Origin: Adineta steineri | Taxonomy: Eukaryota > Rotifera > Eurotatoria > Adinetida > Adinetidae | Direction: 5' to 3' | DNA: 64,000 nucleotides | Assembly: GCA_905250115.1 (NCBI GenBank) | Contig: CAJNOI010000001.1 | Span: forward strand, 945,115-1,009,114 | Part shown: one piece after another, positions 1-10,178 of the stretch | Numbering within the stretch: the first letter of the stretch is position 1 | Layout of the letters: each line of letters opens with the position of its first letter | Notes under the pieces: model-generated | The model's database searches: none | Told to the model about the DNA's origin: nothing | Seen by the model: only the letters and a program-made list of their open reading frames with translations | Made by a program: the position numbers and the translations under genes

Positions 1-404
1 ATGTAGAAGACAGTTAGTTGATTTGCATTTGTCTTTACAATTTTACATTTGTGCTAAACTACTACTCAGACTGATGAGATTTCTTGACTATTTATATTGT
101 GAAAACTAATAAAATGAAAACATTGTCTTTATCTAGATTTTTTTCATGAAATAAGTTTCATATTATCTATTTAATTTATCTAAAAATTTGTCATGGTATC
201 TATCATCTGTTTATGTATTGTTTCTTTGACTAGGATTTATAATAATTAAATCTTTCAATAGCGAAAAAGAAAAATTCTAGTCAGTTACTATCATCGTTGT
301 CTACTTTATATTGATTTTTTCTCGATACATTTAAATATATGATTTATTTGTAATAATCAGTTCAAGTATATACAAAAGTGTTAGAGTACAAATCAAACAT
401 AATA
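1..404. other. AT-rich flank of the GPCR cluster
   Basis: No gene seen. Bases 10-95 recur in similar form at about 5190-5275, on the far side of the cluster. The part just downstream (in gene sense) of the first GPCR, about 240-404, resembles 3655-3775 beside the third copy. This suggests that the duplicated unit included flanking DNA. Confidence 0.5.
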
Positions 405-1349
405 TTATGTTCTAGCTGTATATCTTATTGTCATTGGTTCAACTGGAGTTGATCGAGTAAATTTTTTTCCTATAATAGTTTTGATGTTTGGTGTAAAACA
501 ATATCCAATTATTACAACCATTAACACAGATATATCAACACATATGTAGGCAATACGAAAATAATACTTTGGTGGACTTGTAAAAAAGGACATATAATTA
601 AATATCATATATGGTATACCAATTACAATAAGAGTATTACTAAGAATAAAAGTACGTTTAAGCAATCTTAGTTCTCGTCGAGCATGAAATATAGTATTAT
701 TTGATATAGTACGAAAACTCATCTGATGAACATATCGAGTCAATTTAATATAAACAGCAACAATACCAAAATTAGGTATCATATAGATCATTGCTCCAAC
801 ATAGATTACTGATACAGATAGACGAAGAGGTATTTGACAAATTTGATTGTCAATATTGTAACTTATTTGTCCAGTCACGAACACTGGGACCATATCAATA
901 ATACAGACAATCCAAATTACAATTATTAGATAAAATTGAGTTTTAACTGTTCGCCATATAATTTTATTTGGATAGACTACAGAGATATACTGATAAACGG
1001 CTGTTAATAAATATGAATAGTTCTGCAGACCATCTGTTACAAATGATAAAAAACCTAAGATGATACAGAATGAAGTATTATTTTCACTGCTCTTCTGTAA
1101 ATCATGTTGTAGTGTGAATATTGCCATATTGAGTAAAACACAGCTGAAAAGAATTACAGCTATACATGAATTGCATACTAAAAGCAATTGTACCGATGAA
1201 TATGTTTTATGTTTTATAATAATGAATAAATATAAAAGACCGAATATAATAGATAATGAAGTCGATATGATGCCAATAATATCGAAGGGAACAAACCATA
1301 CTTCGGTCTGAATTAATGTTGAATCGTTTATGAAGTTTACCATTTCCAT
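405..1349 (-). CDS. Rhodopsin-like GPCR, tandem copy 1
   Basis: A single-exon seven-transmembrane receptor of 314 aa for an unknown ligand at the plasma membrane. The N-terminus is short, with a possible N-glycosylation site (NDS, residue 8). Hydrophobic segments lie at roughly 23-45, 55-77, 92-118, 137-157, 180-203, 233-255 and 265-287. A cysteine before TM3 (SFC) and one in extracellular loop 2 (QICQI) could form the usual disulfide. The DRY motif is replaced by QYISVVYPNK and the TM7 NPxxY by GYCFTPN, so this is a divergent class A branch. The ATG at 1349-1347 begins MEM, as in copies 2 and 3. It is close kin to the genes at 1692-2660 and 3776-4656, a local tandem expansion. The call as a GPCR is firm; ligand and subfamily are not known. 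Confidence 0.85.
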   Translation of the reverse strand: MEMVNFINDSTLIQTEVWFVPFDIIGIISTSLSIIFGLLYLFIIIKHKTYSSVQLLLVCNSCIAVILFSCVLLNMAIFTLQHDLQKSSENNTSFCIILGFLSFVTDGLQNYSYLLTAVYQYISVVYPNKIIWRTVKTQFYLIIVIWIVCIIDMVPVFVTGQISYNIDNQICQIPLRLSVSVIYVGAMIYMIPNFGIVAVYIKLTRYVHQMSFRTISNNTIFHARRELRLLKRTFILSNTLIVIGIPYMIFNYMSFFTSPPKYYFRIAYICVDISVLMVVIIGYCFTPNIKTIIGKKFTRSTPVEPMTIRYTART

Positions 1350-1691
1350 AGAATTTACAATTATTTATAATTGTAGATTAAAAATAGATAAATTTACCAA
1401 AAGTATTTCGAGACTTTCTATTATAATTCTATAAAGAAAAACTACAAGAATATTTTATATCATTGACAACAATAAAATTAAATTTTTTCTTGAAAAGGAA
1501 AAATGTCTTATTATTCTCTTTGAAGATATACCTAATTAAATATTATAATTGTGATGTCAGTTGTAAATAATTATTTATAGATTGTCAACAACAACATTTA
1601 CTTATCTCACTGTAATTAAAATCTTTTCAATTTACTCTTTTTAGATAGTTCTTGTTATATTCAAAGTATAATTTATGTAAAGTTTTTTCTG
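1350..1691. other. Spacer between GPCR copies 1 and 2
   Basis: No gene seen. It holds the presumed promoter of copy 1 (upstream on the minus strand), and much of it is repeated upstream of copies 2 and 3, for example the block with TGTGATGTCAGTTG at about 1550 and again near 2885 and 4877. It therefore belongs to the duplicated unit. Confidence 0.5.
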
Positions 1692-2660
1692 TTAATTTGC
1701 TGTAATAGTTCTTCCGTATGTTGCAGCTGTGAATCTTATTGTCATTGGTTCAACTGGAGTTGATCGAGTAAATTTCTTTCGTATAATCGTTTTGATGTTT
1801 GGTGTAAAACAATATCCAATTATTACAACTACTAATACAGATATATCAGCACATATATAAGCAATACGAAAATGATACTTTGGTGGTGGTGTAAAAAAGG
1901 ACATTAAAACAAATATCATATATGGTAAGCCAAGGACAATAAGAGTATTACTAAGAATAAAAGTACGTTTAACAAGTCTTAATTCTCGGCGAGCATGAAA
2001 TAGTGTATGATTTGATACAGTACGAAGACTGATTTGATGAACATATCGAGTCAGTTTAATATAAAAACCAAGAATACCAGAATTAGGAATCATATAGATA
2101 ATTACCGTTACATAGACCATTGGTAGAGATAGACGAAGAGGTATTTGACAAATTTGATTGTCAATATTGTAAGCTATCTGTCCAGTCAATAACAATGGAA
2201 GGCTATACAAGATACAGACAACCCAAATTACAATTACAAGACAAAATTGAGTTTTAACTGTTCGCCATATAATTTTATTTGGATAGACTACAGAGATATA
2301 CTGATAGGCAGCTGTTAGCAAATATGAATAATTCTGCAGACCATCCGTAGCATATCCTAAGAAACCTAAAATGATACAGAACAAAATACTTTTTTCACTA
2401 CTGTGTTGTAAATCATGTTGTATTGAGAATATTGCCATATTGAGTAATACACAGCTTAAAAGAATTATAGCTACGGATGAATTGCAAACTAAAAGCATTT
2501 GTACTGGTGAATATGTTTTATGTTTTATAACAATAAATAAATATAAAAGACCAAATATAATAGATAATGAAGTCGATATAATGCTAATAATATCGAAAGG
2601 AAGAAACCATACTTCTGTTTCGATCGATGTTGAATCGTTCATGGAGCTCATCATTTCCAT
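1692..2660 (-). CDS. Rhodopsin-like GPCR, tandem copy 2
   Basis: A single-exon 7TM receptor of 322 aa, clearly paralogous to copy 1 along its whole length. It has the same QYISVVYPNK sequence in place of DRY, the same QICQIPLR loop-2 cysteine and the same GYCFTPN end of TM7. It differs mainly in TM4, TM5 and the N-terminus, and its C-terminus is eight residues longer. The ATG is at 2660-2658, again beginning MEM. The spread of differences through the extracellular half and the intact frame argue for a working gene. It is probably a chemosensory or peptide receptor of a rotifer-expanded family, but nothing in the sequence names the ligand. Confidence 0.85.
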   Translation of the reverse strand: MEMMSSMNDSTSIETEVWFLPFDIISIISTSLSIIFGLLYLFIVIKHKTYSPVQMLLVCNSSVAIILLSCVLLNMAIFSIQHDLQHSSEKSILFCIILGFLGYATDGLQNYSYLLTAAYQYISVVYPNKIIWRTVKTQFCLVIVIWVVCILYSLPLLLTGQIAYNIDNQICQIPLRLSLPMVYVTVIIYMIPNSGILGFYIKLTRYVHQISLRTVSNHTLFHARRELRLVKRTFILSNTLIVLGLPYMIFVLMSFFTPPPKYHFRIAYICADISVLVVVIIGYCFTPNIKTIIRKKFTRSTPVEPMTIRFTAATYGRTITAN

Positions 2661-3775
2661 AGAACTTACAATAATTTGTAATTATAGATTAACAATAGAC
2701 AAATTTACCAAAACTATTTGAAGACTTTTTGTTATAATTCTAAAAACAAAACTAAGTGAGAAAAGAAAAACTGTAAGAATATTTTATATAATTTAACGAC
2801 ACTGGAATTAAATCTTTTCCTGGAGTAAGAAAAATGTCGGATTACTCTCTTTGTAGTTATAAATAGTTCAATATTATAATTATGATGTCAGTTGCAAATA
2901 ACTATTTATAGATCGTCAAGAACAAAATTTACTTTTTGCGTTGTAATTAAAATCTTTTCAATTTACTATATTCAAATAGTTCTTGTTAACGGGTGGCCCA
3001 TAATGAATGAGTCTCTCAGTATTTTGCATATGTCTATTCTATTTTCAGCATAGAAAAAAAACAATTTTTTATAGAAAGATTTCTTGTTAAATTCTCTACA
3101 AAATGTACGAATTTTATTATCTCAAATAATTGCCATTGTTTTTTCTAAGGAGCGCAACTTTCAAACAAGACGTTTCTGAGAGATAGTTCCGGGAGAAGTC
3201 ACCCGAAATAACGAAAAGTTTTCTTTCAGGTCACACTTTTCTGGAGTATTTTTCATGGATTATTCGCGTAAAAAAACTTTTAAAACTTTATTGACAAATG
3301 ACGATGTTATGTGTGAAGTACTAATCAAGCTTGAAATACAGTTTTTTTTGATGCCTCAGTACAAAAACCGATTAGTATATCTCGAAATCCTCGTATTATA
3401 GGGTTACATGAAATTGTCAGTTTTTCACATGGAGTCGAATATTACGAATCAATATCGATAGAACATTGTAAGGCGTATTTTCTTTAAAAAATACAGAATA
3501 TCATTTTTTTTATATGAATATGCTATACAGTTTTCTATCAACATCTGTTTGTAGTATCCAAATTATTTTATAATCAAACTATACTGTGTTGTAGAACAAA
3601 CCTTCTTCTACAAAACCCACTAATGAGCAAGTTGGTGACCATTCCTTGTAAGTGCTCCTATCATTATCTTCTACTTTATATTGATTTTTCTCTCTATAAA
3701 CTTAAATAAATGATTTATTTGTAATAATCAGTTCAAATATATATATGAGTGATAGAGTACAAATCAAACATAACA
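2661..3775. other. Spacer between GPCR copies 2 and 3, enlarged by an insertion
   Basis: Positions 2661-2990 match the upstream region of copies 1 and 3, and 3655-3775 match the downstream flank of copy 1. The middle, about 2991-3640, has no counterpart in the other spacers and looks inserted (see separate entry). No protein-coding gene seen. Confidence 0.5.
2991..3640. mobile_element. Inserted block, possible decayed mariner-like remnant
   Basis: The sequence leaves the shared GPCR spacer right after AGTTCTTGTTA and starts ACGGGTGGCCCATAATG. A start after TA with a GGTGGCCCATAA-type end recalls mariner-family terminal repeats. I could not find the matching inverted end near 3640, and no transposase frame survives, so the element type is a guess. 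That the block is an insertion is better supported than its identity. Confidence 0.3.
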
Positions 3776-4656
3776 TTATGTTCCAGCTGTAAATCTTATT
3801 GTCATTGGTTCAACTGGAGTTGATCGAGATAATATCTTTCGAATAATCGTTTTCATGTTTGGTGTAAAACAATATCCAATTATTATAACCACCAATACAG
3901 ATATATCACCACATAGAAAAGCAATACGAAAATGGTACTTTGGTGGTGGTGTAAAAAAGGACATTAAAACAAATATCATAAACGGCAAACCAAGGATTAT
4001 AAGAGTGTTACTAAGAATAAAAGTACGTTTAACAAGTCTTAATTCTCGTCGAGCATGAAACATAGTATTATTTGATATAGTACGAAAACTCATCTGATGA
4101 ACATATCTAGTTAGTTTAATGTAAACACCAAGAATACCAGAATTAGGAATCATATAGATAATTGCTGCTACACAGACCATCGGTAGAGATAGACGAAGAG
4201 GCATTTGACAAACTTGATTGTCAATATTGTAAGTTATTTGTCCAGTCAAAAGCAATGGAAGGCTATACAGGATACAGACAACCCAAATTACAGTTACAAG
4301 ACAAAATTGAATTCTAACTGTTCGCCATATAATTTTATTTGGATAGACTACAGAGATATACNNNNNNNNNNACAGAATGAAGTATTATTTTCACTGCTCT
4401 TCTGTAAATCATGTTGTAATGTGAATATTGCCATATTGAGTAATATACAGCTTAAAAGGATTACAGCTATGCATGAATTGCATACTAAAAGCATTTGTAC
4501 CGATGAATATGTTTTATGTTTTATAACAATAAATAAATATAAAAGACCGAGTATAATAGATAATGAAGTCGATATGATGCCAATAATATCGAAGGGAAGA
4601 AACCATAATTCTGTTTCGATCAATGTTGAATCGTTCATGATATTTAACATTTCCAT
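3776..4656 (-). CDS. Rhodopsin-like GPCR, tandem copy 3 (split by assembly gap)
   Basis: Third member of the tandem family. The N-terminal part (4656 down to about 4372, ATG at 4656-4654) and the C-terminal part (4361 down to 3776) are each intact and closely match copies 1 and 2. Between them lie 10 Ns. In copy 1 the same interval is 74 nt, covering the TM3 region, and the 64-nt difference accounts for the apparent frame change. The gap is therefore under-sized and hides coding sequence; there is no evidence of a broken gene. The visible C-terminal part keeps the loop-2 cysteine and the GYCFTPN motif. Confidence 0.75.
4362..4371. other. Assembly gap (10 N)
   Basis: Ten Ns inside GPCR copy 3. 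Comparison with copy 1 (991-1064) predicts about 74 missing bases. Confidence 0.95.
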
Positions 4657-5530
4657 AGAATTTACAGTTATTTATAATTGTAGATTAAAAATAGATAAAT
4701 TTAGCAAAGTATTTGAAGAGTTTCTCTGGTTATTTTAAAAACAAAACTTAGTGAGACAAGAAGAAATGCAACAACAATTTATATGATGTAACGACATTAA
4801 ATTAAAAATTTTCTTGAAAAGGAAAAATGTCTGATTATTTTCTTTGTAGATATAAATAGTTTAATATTATAATTGTGATGTCAGTTGCAAATAACTATTT
4901 ATAAATTATCAACAACCACATTTACTCATCGCACTATAATTAAAATCTTTTTTTTTATATTCGAAATATATTTTATATAAAGTTTTTCTGTTAATTTGCT
5001 ATAATATACTTCCATGTTTGATTTATTTATGTTTAAATATTTTATGAATTTTGATATATCGATAAGAAAATCTGCATTCTTTTCTTTGTTTTTCTTACAA
5101 AAACTTTTATTTTATTTACGAAGTTGTTTTAATAATCTGCTTTCAAAGTATGTCAGTTAAATAGATATTTTATGATTTATCAATTATGTTGATGACAGTT
5201 ACTTGATTTGCATTTGTCTTCACAATTTTACATCTGAGCTAAAGTACTAGTCAGACGGATGAGATTTCATCACATACTGTATCAATCAGTCTATCTTAAT
5301 AGTATTATTGAAACAATATCGAAATATAATTTAGATTATTAAGCATTTTATTTATTCTAATATCTGAAAATCTACTTAAAGAAATCGATAATAAAAATGT
5401 ATTGATGGAAACTGATGTTATTTTTTCGATGAAGTATTTACAAAAAAAAACATAGGAAAATGCTGGAATTAATATAAAAAAAAAGAAAACAAATCGAATA
5501 ATGTTTATGAATAAATTTAATTTAATTCAT
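4657..5530. other. AT-rich spacer upstream of GPCR copy 3
   Basis: The first 300 bases repeat the upstream region of copies 1 and 2. About 5190-5275 repeats bases 10-95 of the window, so the window probably starts inside another unit of the same array. No gene seen. Confidence 0.45.
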
Positions 5531-5737
5531 TTAACTGGAAGCATGTTTTTCTTTATGAACTTCAGCTTTGAAACCATGTTCATCAGCTTTATTTGCAGCT
5601 TTACCAGCTGCAAATGCAGCATCTACTCGTTCACTTGGTTTGACCGATGGATCATGAGCTTTATCTGCACAATCTTCAGCTTTTTTCATATGTAAAGCTT
5701 CTTGAGCTTTTTCAAGGCCAGCTTTGATTGCATCCAT
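5531..5737 (-). CDS. Small hydrophilic Ala/Lys/Glu-rich protein
   Basis: Predicted protein of 68 aa, family not recognised. It is very hydrophilic, rich in Ala, Lys, Glu, Asp and His, and looks almost fully helical or disordered. There is one cysteine and no signal peptide or membrane segment. The composition (AAFAAGKAANKADEHGFKAE near the end) resembles LEA-like or hydrophilin proteins linked with desiccation, but no LEA motif repeat is present, so this is only an idea. The ATG at 5737-5735 is preceded by AAATAG/AACAAA, a plausible 3' splice site (5'-UTR intron or SL trans-splice acceptor). A clean TATA box lies about 150 bp upstream. The neighbour at 6241-6500 is similar in style and strand. 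Confidence 0.7.
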   Translation of the reverse strand: MDAIKAGLEKAQEALHMKKAEDCADKAHDPSVKPSERVDAAFAAGKAANKADEHGFKAEVHKEKHASS

Positions 5738-5883
5738 TTTGTTCTATTTACAAACAATCATATTTTTTTTTTCTATACAAATATTCAAAAGAAATTATAC
5801 ATACATAGATAAATTTACGAGAGTAATCGTAGATTGAAGTAGTTCGTATTGAGAGAATATGAATGAATAAGTAAACTCGCTTT

Positions 5884-5893
5884 CTATATATAG
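5884..5893 (-). promoter_or_regulatory. TATA box for the 5531-5737 gene
   Basis: CTATATATAG on the minus strand, about 150 bp upstream of the ATG, with room for a start site and a short 5'-UTR intron. Confidence 0.5.
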
Positions 5894-6240
5894 TAGAAGG
5901 AAGAGGAAGAACATCGCTCTCTCTCTTTTTCTCTTTCTTTTTTTCTCAGCTATTCTCGAATATTTTTTTTTGTGTTATACAGAGAATAGCAAAATAGAGG
6001 TCATAGACTACAAATACAACTATTGGTCATGTGTCTATATAGCACGTTCTTTACAATGTGAGATTTTGTTTATTGGATGAAAAAATACTGCGCAGAAAAA
6101 ATACAGAACAATGTAAATAGTTTTAAAAGCCCACAGAAATAACATGATTTATTATGAAAAACTGAATATGTCTTGAATACAAAAAAAATAAGATATTCAT
6201 AGCTGGATTAAAAATATTATATTAAATGAATTATTTATTT

Positions 6241-6500
6241 CTAATGTCTTTGACCAGGTTTAGCTTCACCTCTACGTCCATGTTTTTCGGCTTGAGCACC
6301 TCGAGCTTTCGCCGCACCTGCAGGTGAACTAGTTGCCTTAGCTGGTGGTGCTTTTGATGGATCTGCATTTTTATCGATCTTTGCATCAATATTACTACCT
6401 TCAGCATCTTTTTCATTCACCTATAACAAGAAATTCATAGCAAAACAAAATCGATTCAAGTTAATAATACCTTAGTATCGCTAGCCTTAGAAGTATCCAT
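6241..6500 (-). CDS. Small disordered hydrophilic protein, two exons
   Basis: Exon 1 is 6471-6500 (ATG at 6500-6498, ten codons, MDTSKASDTK). Exon 2 is 6241-6420, ending in TAG. The intron 6421-6470 is 50 bp with GTATTA...TTATAG borders and keeps the frame. The 69-aa product is rich in Ala, Lys, Gly, Pro, Asp and Arg, lacks Trp, Phe and Cys, and should be disordered. It has no signal peptide or domain. Its C-terminal half (AAKARGAQAEKHGRRGE) faintly resembles the end of the neighbouring 5531-5737 product. A stress-protectant role is possible but rests on composition alone. A perfect CRE palindrome lies about 60 bp upstream. Confidence 0.65.
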
Positions 6501-6557
6501 ATTTATGTCGAAAATAATAAGAAATGAATATATCGATAAATAATATGCACCTTTACC

Positions 6558-6565
6558 TGACGTCA
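6558..6565. promoter_or_regulatory. CRE-like palindrome TGACGTCA
   Basis: A perfect 8-bp CREB/ATF consensus site about 58 bp upstream of the start codon of the 6241-6500 gene. One such site by chance in 64 kb is not improbable, so only its position lends weight. Confidence 0.4.
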
Positions 6566-8149
6566 AGCATGATCGATGATGGATAATAAGATTCTTTTGT
6601 TTTCATATCAGGGATTTATCTTTACAATAATATTATTGTTGTAGAAAAGAAAGAAAAAATAACTATTTACGTCGTAAATAAATATCAAAAATGATTTTTA
6701 TTCTAAAGTTGAATATTTTTCTAAATTTGTATTCCGGATACTCGAGTAATATTTTATTTGATGAATATAGAGTACATTTACTTCATTATTCACAAGAGAA
6801 TACTCCAAACGCATAGCTTTGTTTTATATTAAAGATTTGCATTATGTCACATATATTTAGACCTTGTAATAAAAAACAACAATGGATTCATAATATTTTA
6901 TGATTACTCATTAATATGAATAATGTTCGAATTAAACACGTGGACAATATTGCGTATATATTACTAATATCGATATATCATTACAAAATTGATACTCGTA
7001 GTGTACTTATAATTCTTAGTCTAATCGTATGATCTATATCTAATATAACTAAGTTTTATACGTATTATTCTTCTTGTTTTTGTCATATGACTACAAACTT
7101 GCTTGACATTCAGTTTTGTCTGTAATTCATATTAGTTCAGCCTCGATTGGTAAAATGCACTATGAAATTATAAGAAGATGATACTATATATGAAGTCAAA
7201 GAAAGTTGTTTAATCTAGGAGACAACTCAGTAAAAATAGCTGATATTTTTAATCGTTTTAGCAGTTTTTCAAAAACATTGTTATAACTTCGAGAAATTAT
7301 AATAATGAATATGGATTTGCTGTACTTCTAACAAAATTGCTCATAGTGTTTCATTAAATAAAAGGCTATTAACATATTATTTAATATGAAAAAGGAATAT
7401 GAAATCTTTTTCATAAATATCTTGATTCCCAACTTGTGCACTTCGAAGAAGCAATACTATTCAATAAAATGTATTCCTACGTCAATTCACATAATTCAAT
7501 GGGAAAATCAACATTAGTTTTATGTCTTCTATATGTTTAATTTTTTTAACATTAACAAATAATCGTTTATGAAACTAAACAAATTTCGAAGGTATTTTCT
7601 CTTTTTGTTCATTGCCCATAATCTCTATCGAATGTACACACACCATTTGTTCGTTTCTCTCTCTCTCTCTCGAATACAGAAACATGATGAACGCAGGCGC
7701 ATACGACGTGGCGTTAATTTTGTTTTCTTCTCTTTTTCTCTTTCTTGCCGCCGACAATGTGTGTTGCCGTCAATGTGTTACTTTCTTTTGACAGTCGATT
7801 GGCGTTCGTTTTCTTTCTTTTTTTTTGTCTACTACCGTCCGGCAGCCTTGACCAGTGGCCGCGAAAAGAGAGAGAAGGAGAAGTGAGCCATGTCATTGTT
7901 CTTTCTCCTTCATTCTCAGCGAACGGACGACGACGACGAAAGAAATGAGTGGATGGTGAATGAACATCATTCCCTTTTCTTTTCTTGTTCTATTTGAAGG
8001 TCAGTTCAAACACACTGCCGCTTTGTAAAACAAAAAAAAGAAGAAGAAAAGATAGACGATTTGCGACTTCTCTTTTACTCCACCCATCGTTTTCAATGAT
8101 CAAAGACAAGTAATAATTATGTATAGAATTTAAACTAAAAAACAAATCA
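6566..8149. other. Intergenic region and 5' region of the TCF/LEF gene
   Basis: No convincing coding sequence. A CT tract lies at about 7655-7673, and 7640-8060 is richer in G+C than its surroundings, with pyrimidine and purine runs. It probably contains the promoter and 5' UTR of the TCF/LEF gene that starts at 8150. Confidence 0.4.
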
Positions 8150-10178
8150 ATGGCATCACCAACATTTGATCAAACACAATTTCAAACACCAATTAAAAAA
8201 TGTCCAATATCATCATCACCAAGTTCTCCATCATCTATTTCAACAACATCAACAGATCCTAAACAACGTTCAATAACCGGTAGTAGTAGTAATAATACTA
8301 ATGATGAAACAATTACAACAATTAAAATGGAAGATGGAACAGATGAAATTAAAATATTTTCAGCATCGACAATAAAAAAAAATGACCCTGATGATGATAT
8401 TGATGTCGATGGAATTGAGGATCGTCTTTCACCAGTTATTGAAACACCAGTATGTTCAAAATATTTTATTTGAAAAAGAATCTTATTTTTCCTCTTTTGT
8501 TTTAGACAAGTCCTGATAAAAAATGATCCATTGCATAGTAGTATTTCTGGTTTATATACATCACCATTCCTTTATCCATATTTTCATCCAATGTTTCATC
8601 CATATTTAATGGCTGCAGCTGCACAAGCAAATGCTGCTGGTTCATCAACAGTAACGAAATTTCATTATTTTAATTTTTTATCAAAATAAAATTCTTTTTC
8701 TTAGGATAAATCATCAGATGGACAGAATCTACTTACTTCTAATCCATATGGTGGTGCACCTTCACCATTTTCTGGTTTCAATCCAGGTAAATATTAAAAA
8801 ATCTATATATTATATGTCTATTGTCAATTTTTTAAGGTATGCCTTTTCCTTCATTATATCCACCTGGTATGGGTAATCAATCATTTCGTCCCAATCTTTT
8901 CAATCCATTTGGTATACCTATTCCGGCACCTGGCGTTCGACCACCACAAGCTCCATCCGCATCATCATCTTCTTCATCATCTTCTAATCGTCATCATCAG
9001 AATTATGATGGGTCTCCTCGAAAGTATGACAACATATAAAAATATTTTGTTATTGTATTCTCTATTGTTTTCTTTATTTTAGTCTCAGTGTTCTTCTAGA
9101 TGCACAACGTCCAAAGAAACCTCATATAAAAAAACCTTTAAATGCATTTATGCTTTATATGAAAGAACAACGTGCACGTGTTATTGAAGAATGTACATTA
9201 AAAGAATCATCAGCTATAAATAAAGTTCTTGGACAAAAATGGAAAGAATTACCTCGAGCTGAACAAGATAGATATTATGGTAAATTAAAAGATTTTTGTT
9301 AAATAGATAAATTAAAAAGCTTTTTTTTATTCAGAATTAGCAAAAGAAGAACGTAATCGTCATATGCAATTATATCCTGGTTGGTCAGCACGAGATAATT
9401 ATGGTTTAAAAAAGAAACGACAATCAAGTGGTCATACACCTGTATTAAATAATTCACATAAGAAAGCACCAAGAGAAAATAATTCTATGGTTAATAGTCC
9501 AGGACATTTAAATCATGGTAGTCCGCATCGTTATGGTCAACAACATCATTTAATCAATAGTCCACATATGAATTCAAATAAAAATCCAATGCAATTAGAG
9601 AATGGTAAAGAAAAAGACTAATAAATTATTTATATACGAAAGATTTCGTTTGATTTCTAGATTGTCTAAATCAAAAGAAATGTCGAGCAAGATTTGGATT
9701 AGAAGGTCAAAGTCAATGGTGTAAACATTGTCGACGAAAGAAAAAATGTACAAGATTTCTTGAAGAAGATATGTCAAACCATGCTAATAATAATAATATG
9801 AATAGTTATCATAATCCATCAATGAATACTCATGGAAGAAATAATGGTAATCCATCATTAATTAATTCACCACGAACAAATCAATCGGATGATGATGATG
9901 ATGATGATTCGGTAAATGAACCTGATGGTGATGATATATTATCTCGACAAGTTGATACAATTGAAGATGATGATGACGAAGATGAGGATGATGATGAAGA
10001 TGACAGTGATGAAGAAAATAAACAACAACATCATCATCAACAACCTGTTTCACTTGTTTATAAACCAATTCCATCAAAAATTGATTCTCATCAACACCAA
10101 TTTCAACCACCACCACCTGCACATTTATATCAACCTTCAACATTACCATCTCATTTTACACCTAACTTTCATTATTAA
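8150..10178 (+). CDS. TCF/LEF-family transcription factor (HMG box, C-clamp), frame problem in exon 2
   Basis: Nuclear effector of Wnt/beta-catenin signalling (TCF/LEF/Pangolin). Exons: 8150-8449, 8506-8650, 8705-8786, 8837-9023, 9083-9279, 9335-9604, 9661-10178; introns are 50-60 bp with GT-AG borders. Exons 5-6 encode the HMG box, from [20 protein letters not shown] through [14 protein letters not shown] to [17 protein letters not shown], followed by a basic tail. Exon 7 opens with a C-clamp of four cysteines (KKCRARFGL...[11 protein letters not shown]), as in invertebrate and E-tail TCFs. Exon 1 has DGTDEIKIF near an acidic stretch, a weak match to the beta-catenin-binding motif. Exon 2 carries one base too many in an A6 run (8518-8523), which gives an early TGA. 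With one A removed the gene reads through to 565 aa. This may be sequencing error or a disabled copy. Confidence 0.85.

Noticed and set aside
9862-10149. Antisense frame rich in His and Val opposite TCF/LEF exon 7
   Set aside because: It is the reverse of the Asp- and Gln-coding repeats of the real gene.
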